Assembly: GCF_003234175.2 (NCBI RefSeq)
Contig: NZ_CP126257.1
Span: forward strand, 372,001 to 436,000
Source of the DNA: Curtobacterium sp. MCSS17_007
GTDB lineage: Bacteria > Actinomycetota > Actinomycetes > Actinomycetales > Microbacteriaceae
Direction of reading: 5' to 3'
DNA length: 64,000 nt
Shown here: piece after piece, positions 24,429-33,303 of the stretch
Layout: every line of letters begins with the position of its first letter
Numbering within the stretch: position 1 is the stretch's first letter
Program-made: the position numbers and the translations under genes
The notes under the pieces: model-generated
Database searches by the model: none
The model's input: only the letters and a program-made list of their open reading frames with translations
What the model was told of the DNA's origin: nothing

Positions 24429-25532
24429 ATGAGCACGCAGCGCACCGCACCTCCCACGGTCTACGACGTCGCGTCCGAGGCCGGCGTCTCGATCGCCACC
24501 GTCTCCCGCGTGCTCCGCACGCCGGATGCCGTCCGTGAGGGCACCCGCGACCGCGTCCAGGCGGCGATCCGGAGCCTCGGCTACGTGCCGTCCGGCAACG
24601 CGCGGGCCCTGGCCGGCAAGCGGACCGGCGTGGTCGGTCTGCTGCTGCCCGGGTTCGACGTCGTGCCGGACGAGCGACCCGACCTCGTCACCGACGGCGG
24701 TGTCCGGGTCGTCGACGACCGGCGGCACGTCACGCAGCCGTTCTCCTCGAACCTGTACTTCGACGAGGTCCTCCGCGGTGCCGAGACCGAGGCGTGGCAG
24801 CGGGGGCTCGCCCTCATGGTGGCGGCCGGGCGCGGGTCCTCGCGGGACGTCATCGTGAACGACGTCGCGGGCCGGGTCGACGGGCTGGCGGTCCTGGCAC
24901 AGACCGTGCCGGACGACCTGCTCGAGCACGTGGCACGGCGCATCCCGGTCGTGGTGCTCGCGGACGATCGACGGTCGCACGGCTTCGACTCCGTGAGCGT
25001 CGACAACGCCGCGGGCATGCGCACGCTGGCGTCGCACGTGATCGGGCGGCTCGGGATCCGGTCGCTGGCGTACCTGGCGGGGCCGATCGACTCGCCGGAC
25101 GACATGGAGCGGTGGGCGGGGTTCCGACAGGCACTCGCGGACCACGACCTGACCGGCTCCGACGTCCGCGTGGTGCACGGCGACTTCGGGCGGGCACGCG
25201 CCCGCGAGCTCGCGTCGACCCTGTTCGACGGCGCAGACGTCCCACGTGCCGTGATCTGCTCGAACGACCAGTCGGCGCTCGGCGTGCTCGACGCCGCCGG
25301 AGCGCGGGGCCTGCGGGTGCCGGAGGACGTCGTGGTCACCGGCTTCGACGGCATCGACGCCGGGCGCTTCTCGGCGCCGCGCCTGACGACGGTGCACCAG
25401 CCGATGGGGGAGCTCGGGCGTGCGGCCGTCCGGGCGATCGTCGACCGGTTCGAGCGGCGCGAGGGGCCTCCGCGGGCCGTCCGGCTGCCGGTCGAGGTGC
25501 TGCTGCGCGAGAGCTGCCCGCCGGCGCTGTAG
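24429..25532 (+). CDS. LacI-family transcriptional regulator
   Basis: 367 residues. The N-terminal helix-turn-helix and hinge (VYDVASEAGVSIATVSRVL, 11-29, and GYVPSGNARALAGKRTG) are followed by a periplasmic-binding-protein-like ligand domain with SNDQSALGVLDA and GFDGIDAG. The domain carries an insertion of about 25 residues near 78-100 (DVVPDERPDL to VDDRRHVTQPF). The best candidate target in the window is the beta-glucoside operon at 26990, whose promoter holds a LacI-type operator; the lac operon is another. The effector is unknown. Confidence 0.9.
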   Translation: MSTQRTAPPTVYDVASEAGVSIATVSRVLRTPDAVREGTRDRVQAAIRSLGYVPSGNARALAGKRTGVVGLLLPGFDVVPDERPDLVTDGGVRVVDDRRHVTQPFSSNLYFDEVLRGAETEAWQRGLALMVAAGRGSSRDVIVNDVAGRVDGLAVLAQTVPDDLLEHVARRIPVVVLADDRRSHGFDSVSVDNAAGMRTLASHVIGRLGIRSLAYLAGPIDSPDDMERWAGFRQALADHDLTGSDVRVVHGDFGRARARELASTLFDGADVPRAVICSNDQSALGVLDAAGARGLRVPEDVVVTGFDGIDAGRFSAPRLTTVHQPMGELGRAAVRAIVDRFERREGPPRAVRLPVEVLLRESCPPAL

Positions 25533-25610
25533 GTGTCGACCGCGCGATCCGCTCCGGCAACGCCCTCCGCCGCTCGCTGCTCGGGTCCGGACCGTCGCCG
25601 CGCGACGCCG

Positions 25611-25626
25611 GGAGACCCGGGCCTCC
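25611..25626. terminator. Short palindrome between LacI and glycosyltransferase genes
   Basis: GGAGACCC/GGGCCTCC, one mismatch, ending directly at the stop codon of the minus-strand glycosyltransferase. Weak terminator candidate between convergent genes. Confidence 0.3.
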
Positions 25627-26823
25627 TCAGCGTCCGGCGGTTGCCAGGTCGTCCTGCTCGGCGCTGTCCGCGCTGTCGAGCTGACCGATCTCACCGCTCC
25701 GCCGCTTCCGCGTCGTCGTCGCGACGGTCCCGCGGAGTGCCCGTTCGTACGCCGAGCAGACACCGTCCCAGGTGTACGCGGTCCGCGCCCGGTCGCGCAC
25801 CTGCCGGCTGATCGCCCGCTGACGCTCTTCGTCCTCGAGCAGGTCGATCACGGCGGTGGCGATCGCGTCCGGTTCGGGGGCGATGAAGACGGCGCCGGTG
25901 CCGTCGAGCACCTCGCGGTTGTAGACGGTGTCCCGCGCGACGGTGGGGGCACCGCAGTGCATGGCCTGCACCAGTGCCGGATTGGTGCCGCCGACACTGT
26001 GGCCGTGGAAGTAGGCACTCGTGTGGTGCCAGAGTGCGAGGAGTCGCTCGTCGTCAGCGACGTGACCGAGCCAGTGGACCTCGGGATTGCACGCGGCGAG
26101 CGCTGCGACGCGGTCGTCGAGCTCGCCGCCGTACCCGGACGACCCGACGATCACGACCGGGTGACGCTCGGCGATGCGTTCCGCTGCAGCGAGGAACTGC
26201 GGCACGGTGTTCTCCGGGACGAAGCGAGCCACGACGAGGGCGAACCGCTTCCCCGCCAGGTGCGCATCGTCGGCGTGGAGGGGGAGCGAGTCGACCTCGG
26301 TGCCGCCGTACGGGATCATCACGCCGGTCGACCGGAACTCCCGCTCCCAGTACCGGCGGATGGCCTCTGCGTCGAAGACCAGCTGGTCAGCGAACCGCGC
26401 GGTGCACCAGGCCCCGGCCCGGAAGACCGCTCGCGCGAGTCGACCCCACTTGGCTCGCTGCCACTCGAGTCCGTCGACGTTGACGATCGTGCGGATCCCC
26501 GCGGCCCTGAGCAGCGGCAACCAGAAGCCGTTGGCGCAGTTCATCACGAGCGCCGCGTCGGGTCGGTGACGGACGGCGTCCAGCGTCGCGGTCAGCCCGA
26601 AGGTCATGGTCGAGAGGGACTTCGATTCGGTGCCGCGGGTCGTCCGACGGATCACCCGGCGGTCGAGGGTGGGGTCGTCGTCGCGCTCCTGACCCGGGCG
26701 ACCGTACACGGTCACCTCCCAATCGGCGTCCGCGAGGTGCGGGGCGAGGTGCCTGACGGCCGTCTCGAACCCCCCGTAGTACGACGGGTACCCCCGCGTG
26801 CCGATGATCGCCGCTCGCTGCAT
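25627..26823 (-). CDS. DUF1972-type glycosyltransferase (GT4), exopolysaccharide
   Basis: 398 residues. The start MQRAAIIGTRGYPSYYGGFE is diagnostic of DUF1972 glycosyltransferases, several of which add rhamnose to a lipid-linked sugar early in capsule or exopolysaccharide synthesis. The C-terminal half is a GT-B fold with SVGGTNPALVQAMHCGAPTVAR, the nucleotide-sugar binding region. GAGAGGAGC precedes the ATG. Sugar specificity is not proven. The gene is separated from the rest of the polysaccharide locus by the beta-glucoside operon, and an AT-rich promoter with TTAAAATAT lies upstream. Confidence 0.85.
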   Translation of the reverse strand: MQRAAIIGTRGYPSYYGGFETAVRHLAPHLADADWEVTVYGRPGQERDDDPTLDRRVIRRTTRGTESKSLSTMTFGLTATLDAVRHRPDAALVMNCANGFWLPLLRAAGIRTIVNVDGLEWQRAKWGRLARAVFRAGAWCTARFADQLVFDAEAIRRYWEREFRSTGVMIPYGGTEVDSLPLHADDAHLAGKRFALVVARFVPENTVPQFLAAAERIAERHPVVIVGSSGYGGELDDRVAALAACNPEVHWLGHVADDERLLALWHHTSAYFHGHSVGGTNPALVQAMHCGAPTVARDTVYNREVLDGTGAVFIAPEPDAIATAVIDLLEDEERQRAISRQVRDRARTAYTWDGVCSAYERALRGTVATTTRKRRSGEIGQLDSADSAEQDDLATAGR

Positions 26824-26922
26824 GCGTGCTCCTCTCCGCCGATATTTTAACCGGTGAAATGTGAGACAGCATGGAGAGCAGAGTCTCCGGCTCCGCCGCT
26901 GTTCCTCGTCGCGACCCGGCAG

Positions 26923-26951
26923 TTGCGCGCCGACATGTAAGCGCATACATT
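26923..26951 (+). promoter_or_regulatory. Promoter of the beta-glucoside operon with overlapping LacI-type operator
   Basis: TTGCGC (26923-26928), 17-nt spacer, TACATT (26946-26951). The near-palindrome TGTAAGCGCATACA (26936-26949) covers the spacer and the -10 box. Its central AGCGC and 14-bp length fit LacI-family operators. Repressor binding would block RNA polymerase. Confidence 0.65.
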
Positions 26952-26989
26952 GGCTGCAGTACACACTCGACACGGAGGTCGACCGAGCA

Positions 26990-28750
26990 ATGACGCTTCC
27001 CCCACAGCGCACGCGCGGGCACCGCGACCCGCGCCCGGAGGGACCGCGGACGCCACCGGCGCCGCACACCCCCGCCCGACGCCGCGGCCGCATCGCCGCC
27101 GCCATCGCTGGACTCGCGGTCGTGGCCCTCGTGGCCACCGGCTGCAGCATCCAGGTCCGCTCCCAGCCGGACCCGAGCATCGGCAAGGACACGATGCTCA
27201 TCAACGCGGACCGTGGCAACCCGCTGTTCGACCGCAACTTCAACCCCTACATCCCGAACGCCCGCACCGCGAGCAAGTGGATGTACGAGCCGCTCATCGA
27301 GATCAACCCCCTCGACGGCACGGGCACCCCGTGGCTCGCGAGCTCGTGGGAGCTGCCCGACGCCCGCACGATCGACATGACGATCCGCAAGGGCGTCGAG
27401 TGGTCCGACGGCACGAAGTTCACGCCAGAGGACGTCCTCTTCACGTTCGACCTGCTCAAGAAGTTCCCCGCGATGGACGTCAAGGGTGCGTGGCAGCACA
27501 TCGACCGCATCGAGCGGGACGGCGACCACCTGGTCTTCCACCTCAAGGGCGAGGACGTCCCGAGCCTCAACATCATCGGCGCGACGTACATCCTCCCGGA
27601 GCACCACTACGGCAAGGTGAAGGACCCCGTCACCTGGCGTGACCCGAACCCCGTCGGCACCGGCCCGTTCGTGCTCGGCAACTACTCCGACCAGCAGTAC
27701 TCGATGGACAAGAACCCGACGTACTGGCAGGCCGACGAGATCGCGATCAAGCACCTCGTGCTCCCCGCGACGAACACGCAGCTCGACACCGTCACGCGCG
27801 GCTACGACTGGGCGTACTCGTTCATCTCGGACGTCAAGGGCACGTGGGGCGCCGCATCACCCGACAACAGGTGGTGGTTCCCGGCCGGCGGTGTCATCGG
27901 CCTCATCCCGAACCTGACGAAGGCGCCGTACGACGACGTCAACGTGCGCAAGGGCATCTCGTACGCGCTCGACCGCGACGGCATCGCCGAGACCGCCTCC
28001 GAGGGCAACCTCAGCGCCGCTGGCCAGACCGGCCTGATCCTGCCGAACCAGGAGCAGTACCTCGACCCGTCGATCCCGGACAAGGGGATGATCACGCAGG
28101 ACACCGACCGTGCCCTCGCCGAGTTCGCGAAGTCCGGCTACGAGCAGCAGGACGGCAAGCTCGTCAAGGACGGCAAGCAGCTCGAGATCAACCTGATGAC
28201 CGCGAACGGGTACTCGGACTGGCTCCGCGCCGCCCAGCAGGTGCAGCGCGACCTCGGGGAGATTGGCATCAAGGTGCAGATCCAGGCGCCGCAGCCCGCC
28301 GGCTACCAGCAGAACATCAACAACGGCAAGTTCGACATGGCGATGGGCGGCATGGGGAACGGCGACGTCTTCCAGGCCTACAACTCGCTGTTGTCGAGCG
28401 ACTTCTACCAGCCGGTCGGCAAGTCGACGGTGAACAACTTCGAGCGGTACAAGAACGCGGACACCCAGAAGCTCCTCGACGAGTACCGCGGTACGACCGA
28501 CCGGGGTGAGCAGCAGCAGATCCTCAACCAGCTGCAGGCCATCGTGTACGACGACCTGCCCGTGATCGGCATGTACTACGGCGGCCTCTGGGGCCTGTTC
28601 AACACCGGCAAGTTCGTCGGCTGGCCGAGCGCGGAGGACCCGTACATGGCACCACAGAACTACGACTCGGCACCGCTGCTGATCTTCACGAAGCTCCGAC
28701 TCCGTGACAGCGAAGCAGGCAGGAAGATCCTGGAGGAGCAGGCCAAGTGA
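26990..28750 (+). CDS. Dpp/Opp-type ABC transporter substrate-binding lipoprotein (family 5)
   Basis: 586 residues. After a long basic N-terminus (residues 1-32) comes a signal segment ending in the lipobox VALVATGC. The mature protein is a family 5 solute-binding protein (YEPLIEINPLDGTGTPWLASSWE, then LRKGVEWSDGTKFTPEDVLFT-like signature at about 128-150). Such proteins take peptides or, in many soil bacteria, oligosaccharides. The linked GH1 enzyme and hydrolase favour a beta-glucoside. GGAGGT lies about 12 nt before the ATG. First gene of a six-gene operon with overlapping starts. Confidence 0.9.
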   Translation: MTLPPQRTRGHRDPRPEGPRTPPAPHTPARRRGRIAAAIAGLAVVALVATGCSIQVRSQPDPSIGKDTMLINADRGNPLFDRNFNPYIPNARTASKWMYEPLIEINPLDGTGTPWLASSWELPDARTIDMTIRKGVEWSDGTKFTPEDVLFTFDLLKKFPAMDVKGAWQHIDRIERDGDHLVFHLKGEDVPSLNIIGATYILPEHHYGKVKDPVTWRDPNPVGTGPFVLGNYSDQQYSMDKNPTYWQADEIAIKHLVLPATNTQLDTVTRGYDWAYSFISDVKGTWGAASPDNRWWFPAGGVIGLIPNLTKAPYDDVNVRKGISYALDRDGIAETASEGNLSAAGQTGLILPNQEQYLDPSIPDKGMITQDTDRALAEFAKSGYEQQDGKLVKDGKQLEINLMTANGYSDWLRAAQQVQRDLGEIGIKVQIQAPQPAGYQQNINNGKFDMAMGGMGNGDVFQAYNSLLSSDFYQPVGKSTVNNFERYKNADTQKLLDEYRGTTDRGEQQQILNQLQAIVYDDLPVIGMYYGGLWGLFNTGKFVGWPSAEDPYMAPQNYDSAPLLIFTKLRLRDSEAGRKILEEQAK

Positions 28751-29727
28751 AGTACATCCTCCAGAAACTCGTCCTCTTCGTCCTGACCCTCTGGGCCGCG
28801 GTCACGCTGAACTTCGTGCTCCCGCGACTCATGCCGGGCAGCCCGTCCGACGCGGCGCTCGCGAAGCTCAGCCAGAACGGCCCGGTCACCGACGCGACGA
28901 AGAAGGCCATCGAGGCCCAGCTCGGCGTCCCCAGCGGCAACCTCTGGGACCAGTACGTCAGCTACCTGCACCAGGTCGTCACCCTCGACTTCGGCACGAG
29001 CTACACGTTCTACCCGCAGCCCGTCGGCGACCTGGTCGGCCGCGCACTGCCGTACACGCTCGTGCTCGTCGGCACCGTGACGATCCTGGCGTTCGTCATC
29101 GGCACCCTGATCGGCGTCGCGGCGGCCTGGAAGCGCGGCACCTGGCTCGACTCGCTCCCGACCCTGTCGGGCTCCTTCATGTCGACGTTCCCGTACTTCT
29201 GGACGGCGCTCCTGCTGCTGTTCTTCCTCGGCTACGTCCTGCACTGGTTCCCGACCACCGGCGCCTCGTCCGCGACGAGCGTGCCGGGCTGGAACGGCAC
29301 CTACATCGGCGACGTCCTGCGGCACGCGATCCTGCCGGCGGTGACGATCCTGGTGACGAGCCTGGGCGGCTGGATCATCGGCATGCGTAACGCGATGATC
29401 AACACCCTCGGCGACGACTACGTGACCTTCGCCGAGGCGAACGGCCTCCGCGGTCGCACGGTCGCCGTCCGCTACGCCGCCCGGAACGCGATCCTGCCGA
29501 ACCTGACCGGCTTCGGTCTGGCGCTCGGCGGCGTGGTCGGCGGCTCGGTCCTGGTCGAGCAGGTGTTCGGCTACCCGGGCATCGGCTACCTGCTGTTCAA
29601 CGCCGTGATCGGGCAGGACTACCCGCTCATGCAGGCCCTCTTCCTGATGATCACCGTGTCGGTGCTCATCGCCAACTTCATCGTGGACGTCCTGTACGGC
29701 GTCCTGGACCCGAGGACTCGACGATGA
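28747..29727 (+). CDS. Dpp/Opp-type ABC permease, DppB type
   Basis: 326 residues, six helices, with the DppB-type opening (YILQKLVLFVLTLWAAVTLNFVLPRLMPG) and the EAA-type loop YVTFAEANGLRGRTVAVRYAARNAILP. Forms a heterodimeric pore with the next gene product. Start is GTG in GTGA, overlapping the binding-protein stop. Confidence 0.93.
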   Translation: MKYILQKLVLFVLTLWAAVTLNFVLPRLMPGSPSDAALAKLSQNGPVTDATKKAIEAQLGVPSGNLWDQYVSYLHQVVTLDFGTSYTFYPQPVGDLVGRALPYTLVLVGTVTILAFVIGTLIGVAAAWKRGTWLDSLPTLSGSFMSTFPYFWTALLLLFFLGYVLHWFPTTGASSATSVPGWNGTYIGDVLRHAILPAVTILVTSLGGWIIGMRNAMINTLGDDYVTFAEANGLRGRTVAVRYAARNAILPNLTGFGLALGGVVGGSVLVEQVFGYPGIGYLLFNAVIGQDYPLMQALFLMITVSVLIANFIVDVLYGVLDPRTRR

Positions 29728-30650
29728 GCACTGTCGCAGTGAGAACACAAGAACAGGCCGCCCCGTCCAAGTGGCGCGCCGCCGCCCGCCAGTTCGGCGT
29801 CGTCTGGAGCAACACCAAGGCCCGCGTCGGCATCTGCATCCTCGGCGCCTTCGTCCTCATCGCCCTGTTCGCCCCGCTCCTCGCCCCCTACGGCGCGAGC
29901 CAGAACGGCTTCGAACGGAACGCCGACGCCACGTGGGCGCACTGGATGGGCACCACCGCCGCCGGCGAGGACGTCCTCTCCCAGTTGATCTACGGCGCCC
30001 GGGTCTCCGTGCTCGTCGGTGCGGTCGCGGGCTTCCTGTCCACGCTCGTCGCCGTCGCGATCGGTCTCAGCTGGGGCTACATCCGCGGCTGGGTCGCCGA
30101 GGTCATCGGGTTCATCGTGAACCTGTTCCTCGTCATCCCGGGGCTCCCGCTCATGATCGTCATCGCGGCGTACCTGCAGAACGGCGGCATCGCGGTGATC
30201 ATCGCCGTGATCGTCGTCACCGGCTGGGCGTGGGGCGCGCGCGTCCTCCGCAGCCAGACCCAGTCCCTGCGCAGCCGCGACTTCGTCACCGCCGCACAGT
30301 TCTCCGGCGACGGCGCGACCCGCATCGTCTTCCGCGAGATCCTGCCGAACATGACGAGCCTGATCGTCGGGAGCTTCTTCGGCGCGGCGACGAGCGCGAT
30401 CCTCGCCGAGGCCGGCCTCGAGTTCCTGGGGCTCGGCGACTCGTCGATCGTCAGCTGGGGCACGATCCTCTACTGGGCGCAGAACTCGAACGCACTGCTC
30501 ACCGGCCAGTGGATCCTGCTCTTCGCCCCGGGCCTCTGCATCGCCCTCCTGGCGATGAGCCTGACCCTGATCAACTTCGGCGTCGACGCCGTGTCCAACC
30601 CGCGGCTGCGCGAGGGCGCGCGCCGCAAGCGCAAGGAGGTCACCGCATGA
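29724..30650 (+). CDS. Dpp/Opp-type ABC permease, DppC type
   Basis: 308 residues, DppC type, with the N-terminal cytoplasmic stretch before helix 1, the extracytoplasmic loop HWMGTTAAGEDVLSQLIYGARVS and the conserved LRSRDFVTAAQFSGDGATRI motif that contacts the ATPase. ATG overlaps the preceding stop as ATGA. Confidence 0.93.
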   Translation: MSTVAVRTQEQAAPSKWRAAARQFGVVWSNTKARVGICILGAFVLIALFAPLLAPYGASQNGFERNADATWAHWMGTTAAGEDVLSQLIYGARVSVLVGAVAGFLSTLVAVAIGLSWGYIRGWVAEVIGFIVNLFLVIPGLPLMIVIAAYLQNGGIAVIIAVIVVTGWAWGARVLRSQTQSLRSRDFVTAAQFSGDGATRIVFREILPNMTSLIVGSFFGAATSAILAEAGLEFLGLGDSSIVSWGTILYWAQNSNALLTGQWILLFAPGLCIALLAMSLTLINFGVDAVSNPRLREGARRKRKEVTA

Positions 30651-32419
30651 GCGGCGCAACCAGCGACGGCCTGGAGGCCCGTGGCGGCACCGCCACGCGC
30701 CTCCCGTCCGACACGACCCAGCACGACGTCCTGCTCGACGTCCGCGACCTGTCCGTCGTCTACGAGTCGGCCGGCCAGACGGCCGTCCAGGCCGTCGACC
30801 ACGTCTCCTTCCAGCTGCGCAAGGGCGAGTTCGTCGGCCTGGTCGGCGAATCGGGTTCCGGGAAGTCGACCCTCGGCTACGCGCTCACCCGGCTGCAGAA
30901 GCCCCCGGCGCGGACCAACGGCGGCAGCATCGTCTTCGGTGGGGCGGACATCCGCGACCTCGACGACGAGGCACTCCGGCAGCAGCGCCAGGGCGGCTTC
31001 GCGATGGTGCTGCAGTCCGGCATGAACGCGCTCAACCCGGTGCGCACGGTCCGCAACCACTTCATCGACGTCTTCAAGGCGCACGGCCACGTGCCGCGTG
31101 AGCGGTGGGACGCCCGGATGCGCGAGCTGATCGGCAAGGTGAAGCTGCCCGAGACGATGCTCGCGCGGTACCCCGGGGAGCTCTCCGGCGGCATGCGGCA
31201 GCGCGTCTCGATCGCGCTCGCGTTGTCCCTCGAACCGCAGCTCATGGTGTTCGACGAGCCGACCACGGCCCTCGACGTCCTCGTGCAGCACGCGGTGATG
31301 GACACGATCATCGAGCTGCAGCGCTCCGAGGGGTTCACCGCGATCCTCATCAGCCACGACCTCGGCATCGTGCTCGAGGCCACCGAGCGCGTGCTCGTCA
31401 TGCACGAGGGGCGGATCGTCGAGGACGGCCGCTCGCTCGAGGTCCTCCGCGACCCGCAGGACGACTACACGAAGATGCTGCTGTCGCACTACGCGGACCC
31501 GCGCGCGGAGATCGTCAGCCTGCCCGGGTTCCCCGACCGGTCACTGCGATCGTCCGAGGGGGCGACGCGGCAGGAGACGACGTCGTCGTTCAGCACCGTC
31601 GGCTCCCGCGAGCGCTCCGCCGCGAAGAACCCGATCGTCGTCGACCACCTCGTCAAGACGTACCCGGCACCCCGTCGTGGCGAGCAGCCCGTGCAGGCCG
31701 TCCGCGACGTGTCGTTCACCCTCGAGCCCGGGCAGTCGCTCGCCCTCGTCGGCCAGTCCGGTTCGGGCAAGTCGACCATCGCGAAGATGCTCACCGGCGT
31801 CGAGCAGCCGACTTCGGGCACGGTCCGCTTCGGTGACACGGACGTGACGAAGCTCGGGAGGCGGGGGCTGAAGGACCTGCGCTCCGAGGTGCAGATGGTG
31901 TTCCAAGACCCGTACGCGGCGCTCAACCCGCTGCACACCGTGGAGTACATCCTGTCCCGGCCGATCGCGAACTACACCGGGCTCCGCGGGCGCGATGCCC
32001 GGCGCCGGATGCTCGAGATCCTCGAGACCGTCGGCCTGACGCCCGTCGAGCAGTTCGCGCAGAAGCTCCCGCACCAGCTCTCCGGCGGGCAGCGGCAGCG
32101 CGTGGTCATCGCCCGGGCGCTCGCGAGCGACCCGCAGGTGATCATCGCCGACGAGCCCGTCTCGATGCTCGACGTCACCCTGCGGGCCGGCGTGCTCGCG
32201 CTGCTCGAGGACCTGCGGGAGCAGTGGGGCGTCTCGCTCCTCTACATCACGCACGACCTGCTGAGTGCCCGGCTCATCACCGACGACATCATGGTGCTGC
32301 ACGACGGCGCCGTGGTCGAGCGGGGCCGGACGGCCGAGGTGCTCCAGCACCCGCAGGACGACTACACGGTGGCGCTGCTGGACGCGGTGCCGAACCCGCG
32401 GAGGACGCTGCTGGCATGA
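30647..32419 (+). CDS. Fused DppD-DppF ABC ATPase with repeat-encoded N-terminus
   Basis: 590 residues, two ATPase cassettes in one chain. The first has Walker A GESGSGKST (67-75), LSGGMRQRVSIALAL and the Walker B region LMVFDEPTTALD. The second has GQSGSGKST, LSGGQRQRVVIARAL and VIIADEPVSMLD. Fused DppDF ATPases are common in actinobacterial oligosaccharide or peptide importers. Residues 7-21 (DGLEARGGTATRLPS) are encoded by a 45-nt copy of the dispersed palindrome inserted in frame just before the first cassette. ATG overlaps the permease stop as ATGA. Confidence 0.94.
   Translation: MSGATSDGLEARGGTATRLPSDTTQHDVLLDVRDLSVVYESAGQTAVQAVDHVSFQLRKGEFVGLVGESGSGKSTLGYALTRLQKPPARTNGGSIVFGGADIRDLDDEALRQQRQGGFAMVLQSGMNALNPVRTVRNHFIDVFKAHGHVPRERWDARMRELIGKVKLPETMLARYPGELSGGMRQRVSIALALSLEPQLMVFDEPTTALDVLVQHAVMDTIIELQRSEGFTAILISHDLGIVLEATERVLVMHEGRIVEDGRSLEVLRDPQDDYTKMLLSHYADPRAEIVSLPGFPDRSLRSSEGATRQETTSSFSTVGSRERSAAKNPIVVDHLVKTYPAPRRGEQPVQAVRDVSFTLEPGQSLALVGQSGSGKSTIAKMLTGVEQPTSGTVRFGDTDVTKLGRRGLKDLRSEVQMVFQDPYAALNPLHTVEYILSRPIANYTGLRGRDARRRMLEILETVGLTPVEQFAQKLPHQLSGGQRQRVVIARALASDPQVIIADEPVSMLDVTLRAGVLALLEDLREQWGVSLLYITHDLLSARLITDDIMVLHDGAVVERGRTAEVLQHPQDDYTVALLDAVPNPRRTLLA
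30665..30709 (+). repeat. GGAGGC-family element in frame within the DppDF gene
   Basis: A 45-nt unit with left arm GGAGGCCCGTGGCGG, 2-nt loop and right arm CCGCCACGCGCCTCC (one mismatch in 15), framed by GACGGCCT and CGTCC. It begins 18 nt after the start codon and adds 15 residues. It starts with the exact 14-nt core GACGGCCTGGAGGC. Confidence 0.85.
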
Positions 32420-33303
32420 GCACCCTCCACGAGTTCCCTGCCGTTGCGCCCTTCGGCCACCTCCCCACGCCCGAGGGAGTCGACGTCGTCGGCATCGACC
32501 TGCCCGTCGGACGGCTCACCGCCTACCGCGTGGTCCCTGCGGGGGAGTCGAAGGGCACCGTCCTGATCGTCCCCGGGTACACCGGCTCGAAGGAGGACTG
32601 GCGCACCTTCATGCCGCTCCTCCGTGACGCCGGCTGGACCGCGGTCGCGATCAGCCGCCGCGGTCAGGCCGACTCCGCTGCGCCGACGTCACCGTCGGAC
32701 TACTCCCTCGACGAGGAGGCCGCCGACGTCGTCCGGGTGGCCGCCCTGCTCGACGGCGGCGCCCCGGTGCACCTCATCGGGCACTCGCTCGGCGGCGTGA
32801 TCGCCCGTGCGGCCGCGATCGCCGCAACGGAGTCGTTCCGCAGCGTCGTGCAGTTCTGCTCCGGCCCGTACGGCTGGCCCTACCGCAAGGTCACCGAGCT
32901 GACGATCCTGCACGACACCGGCGGGAACCTCCGCCAGCTGTTCGACGCGACGAACCCCCTCTGGGCCGGACGTCCGGACGACGAGCTCCCCGACGACGTC
33001 CGCATGGTCCGCGACCGCTTCGACGCGACGAGCCCCCTGAGCGTCGTCGCGGGCGGGCACATCCTCGAGGACCACACCGACGCGTCCGCCGAGCTCCGCG
33101 CGACCGGGCTCCCCGTCCTCGTCGCGCACGGCGAGTGGGACGGCGCATGGCCGATCCCGTGGCAGCGGCAGATGGCGGAGGACACCGGCGCTCGCTACGA
33201 GGTCGTCCCCACGAGCTACCACGGCCCCCACGTCGAGAACCCCGCCGCGACCATCGCGCTCTTCGACGACTTCCTCGGCCGGCATGCGCCGGCTCGCACC
33301 TGA
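32416..33303 (+). CDS. Alpha/beta hydrolase
   Basis: 295 residues, alpha/beta hydrolase fold with nucleophile elbow GHSLGG (Ser about 122), the acid in HGEWDGAWP and the catalytic His in SYHGPHVENP. The oxyanion region is VPGYTGSKEDW. No signal peptide. Within a beta-glucoside operon it may remove acyl groups from an imported aryl or acylated glycoside; this is inference. ATG overlaps the ATPase stop as ATGA. Confidence 0.88.
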   Translation: MSTLHEFPAVAPFGHLPTPEGVDVVGIDLPVGRLTAYRVVPAGESKGTVLIVPGYTGSKEDWRTFMPLLRDAGWTAVAISRRGQADSAAPTSPSDYSLDEEAADVVRVAALLDGGAPVHLIGHSLGGVIARAAAIAATESFRSVVQFCSGPYGWPYRKVTELTILHDTGGNLRQLFDATNPLWAGRPDDELPDDVRMVRDRFDATSPLSVVAGGHILEDHTDASAELRATGLPVLVAHGEWDGAWPIPWQRQMAEDTGARYEVVPTSYHGPHVENPAATIALFDDFLGRHAPART

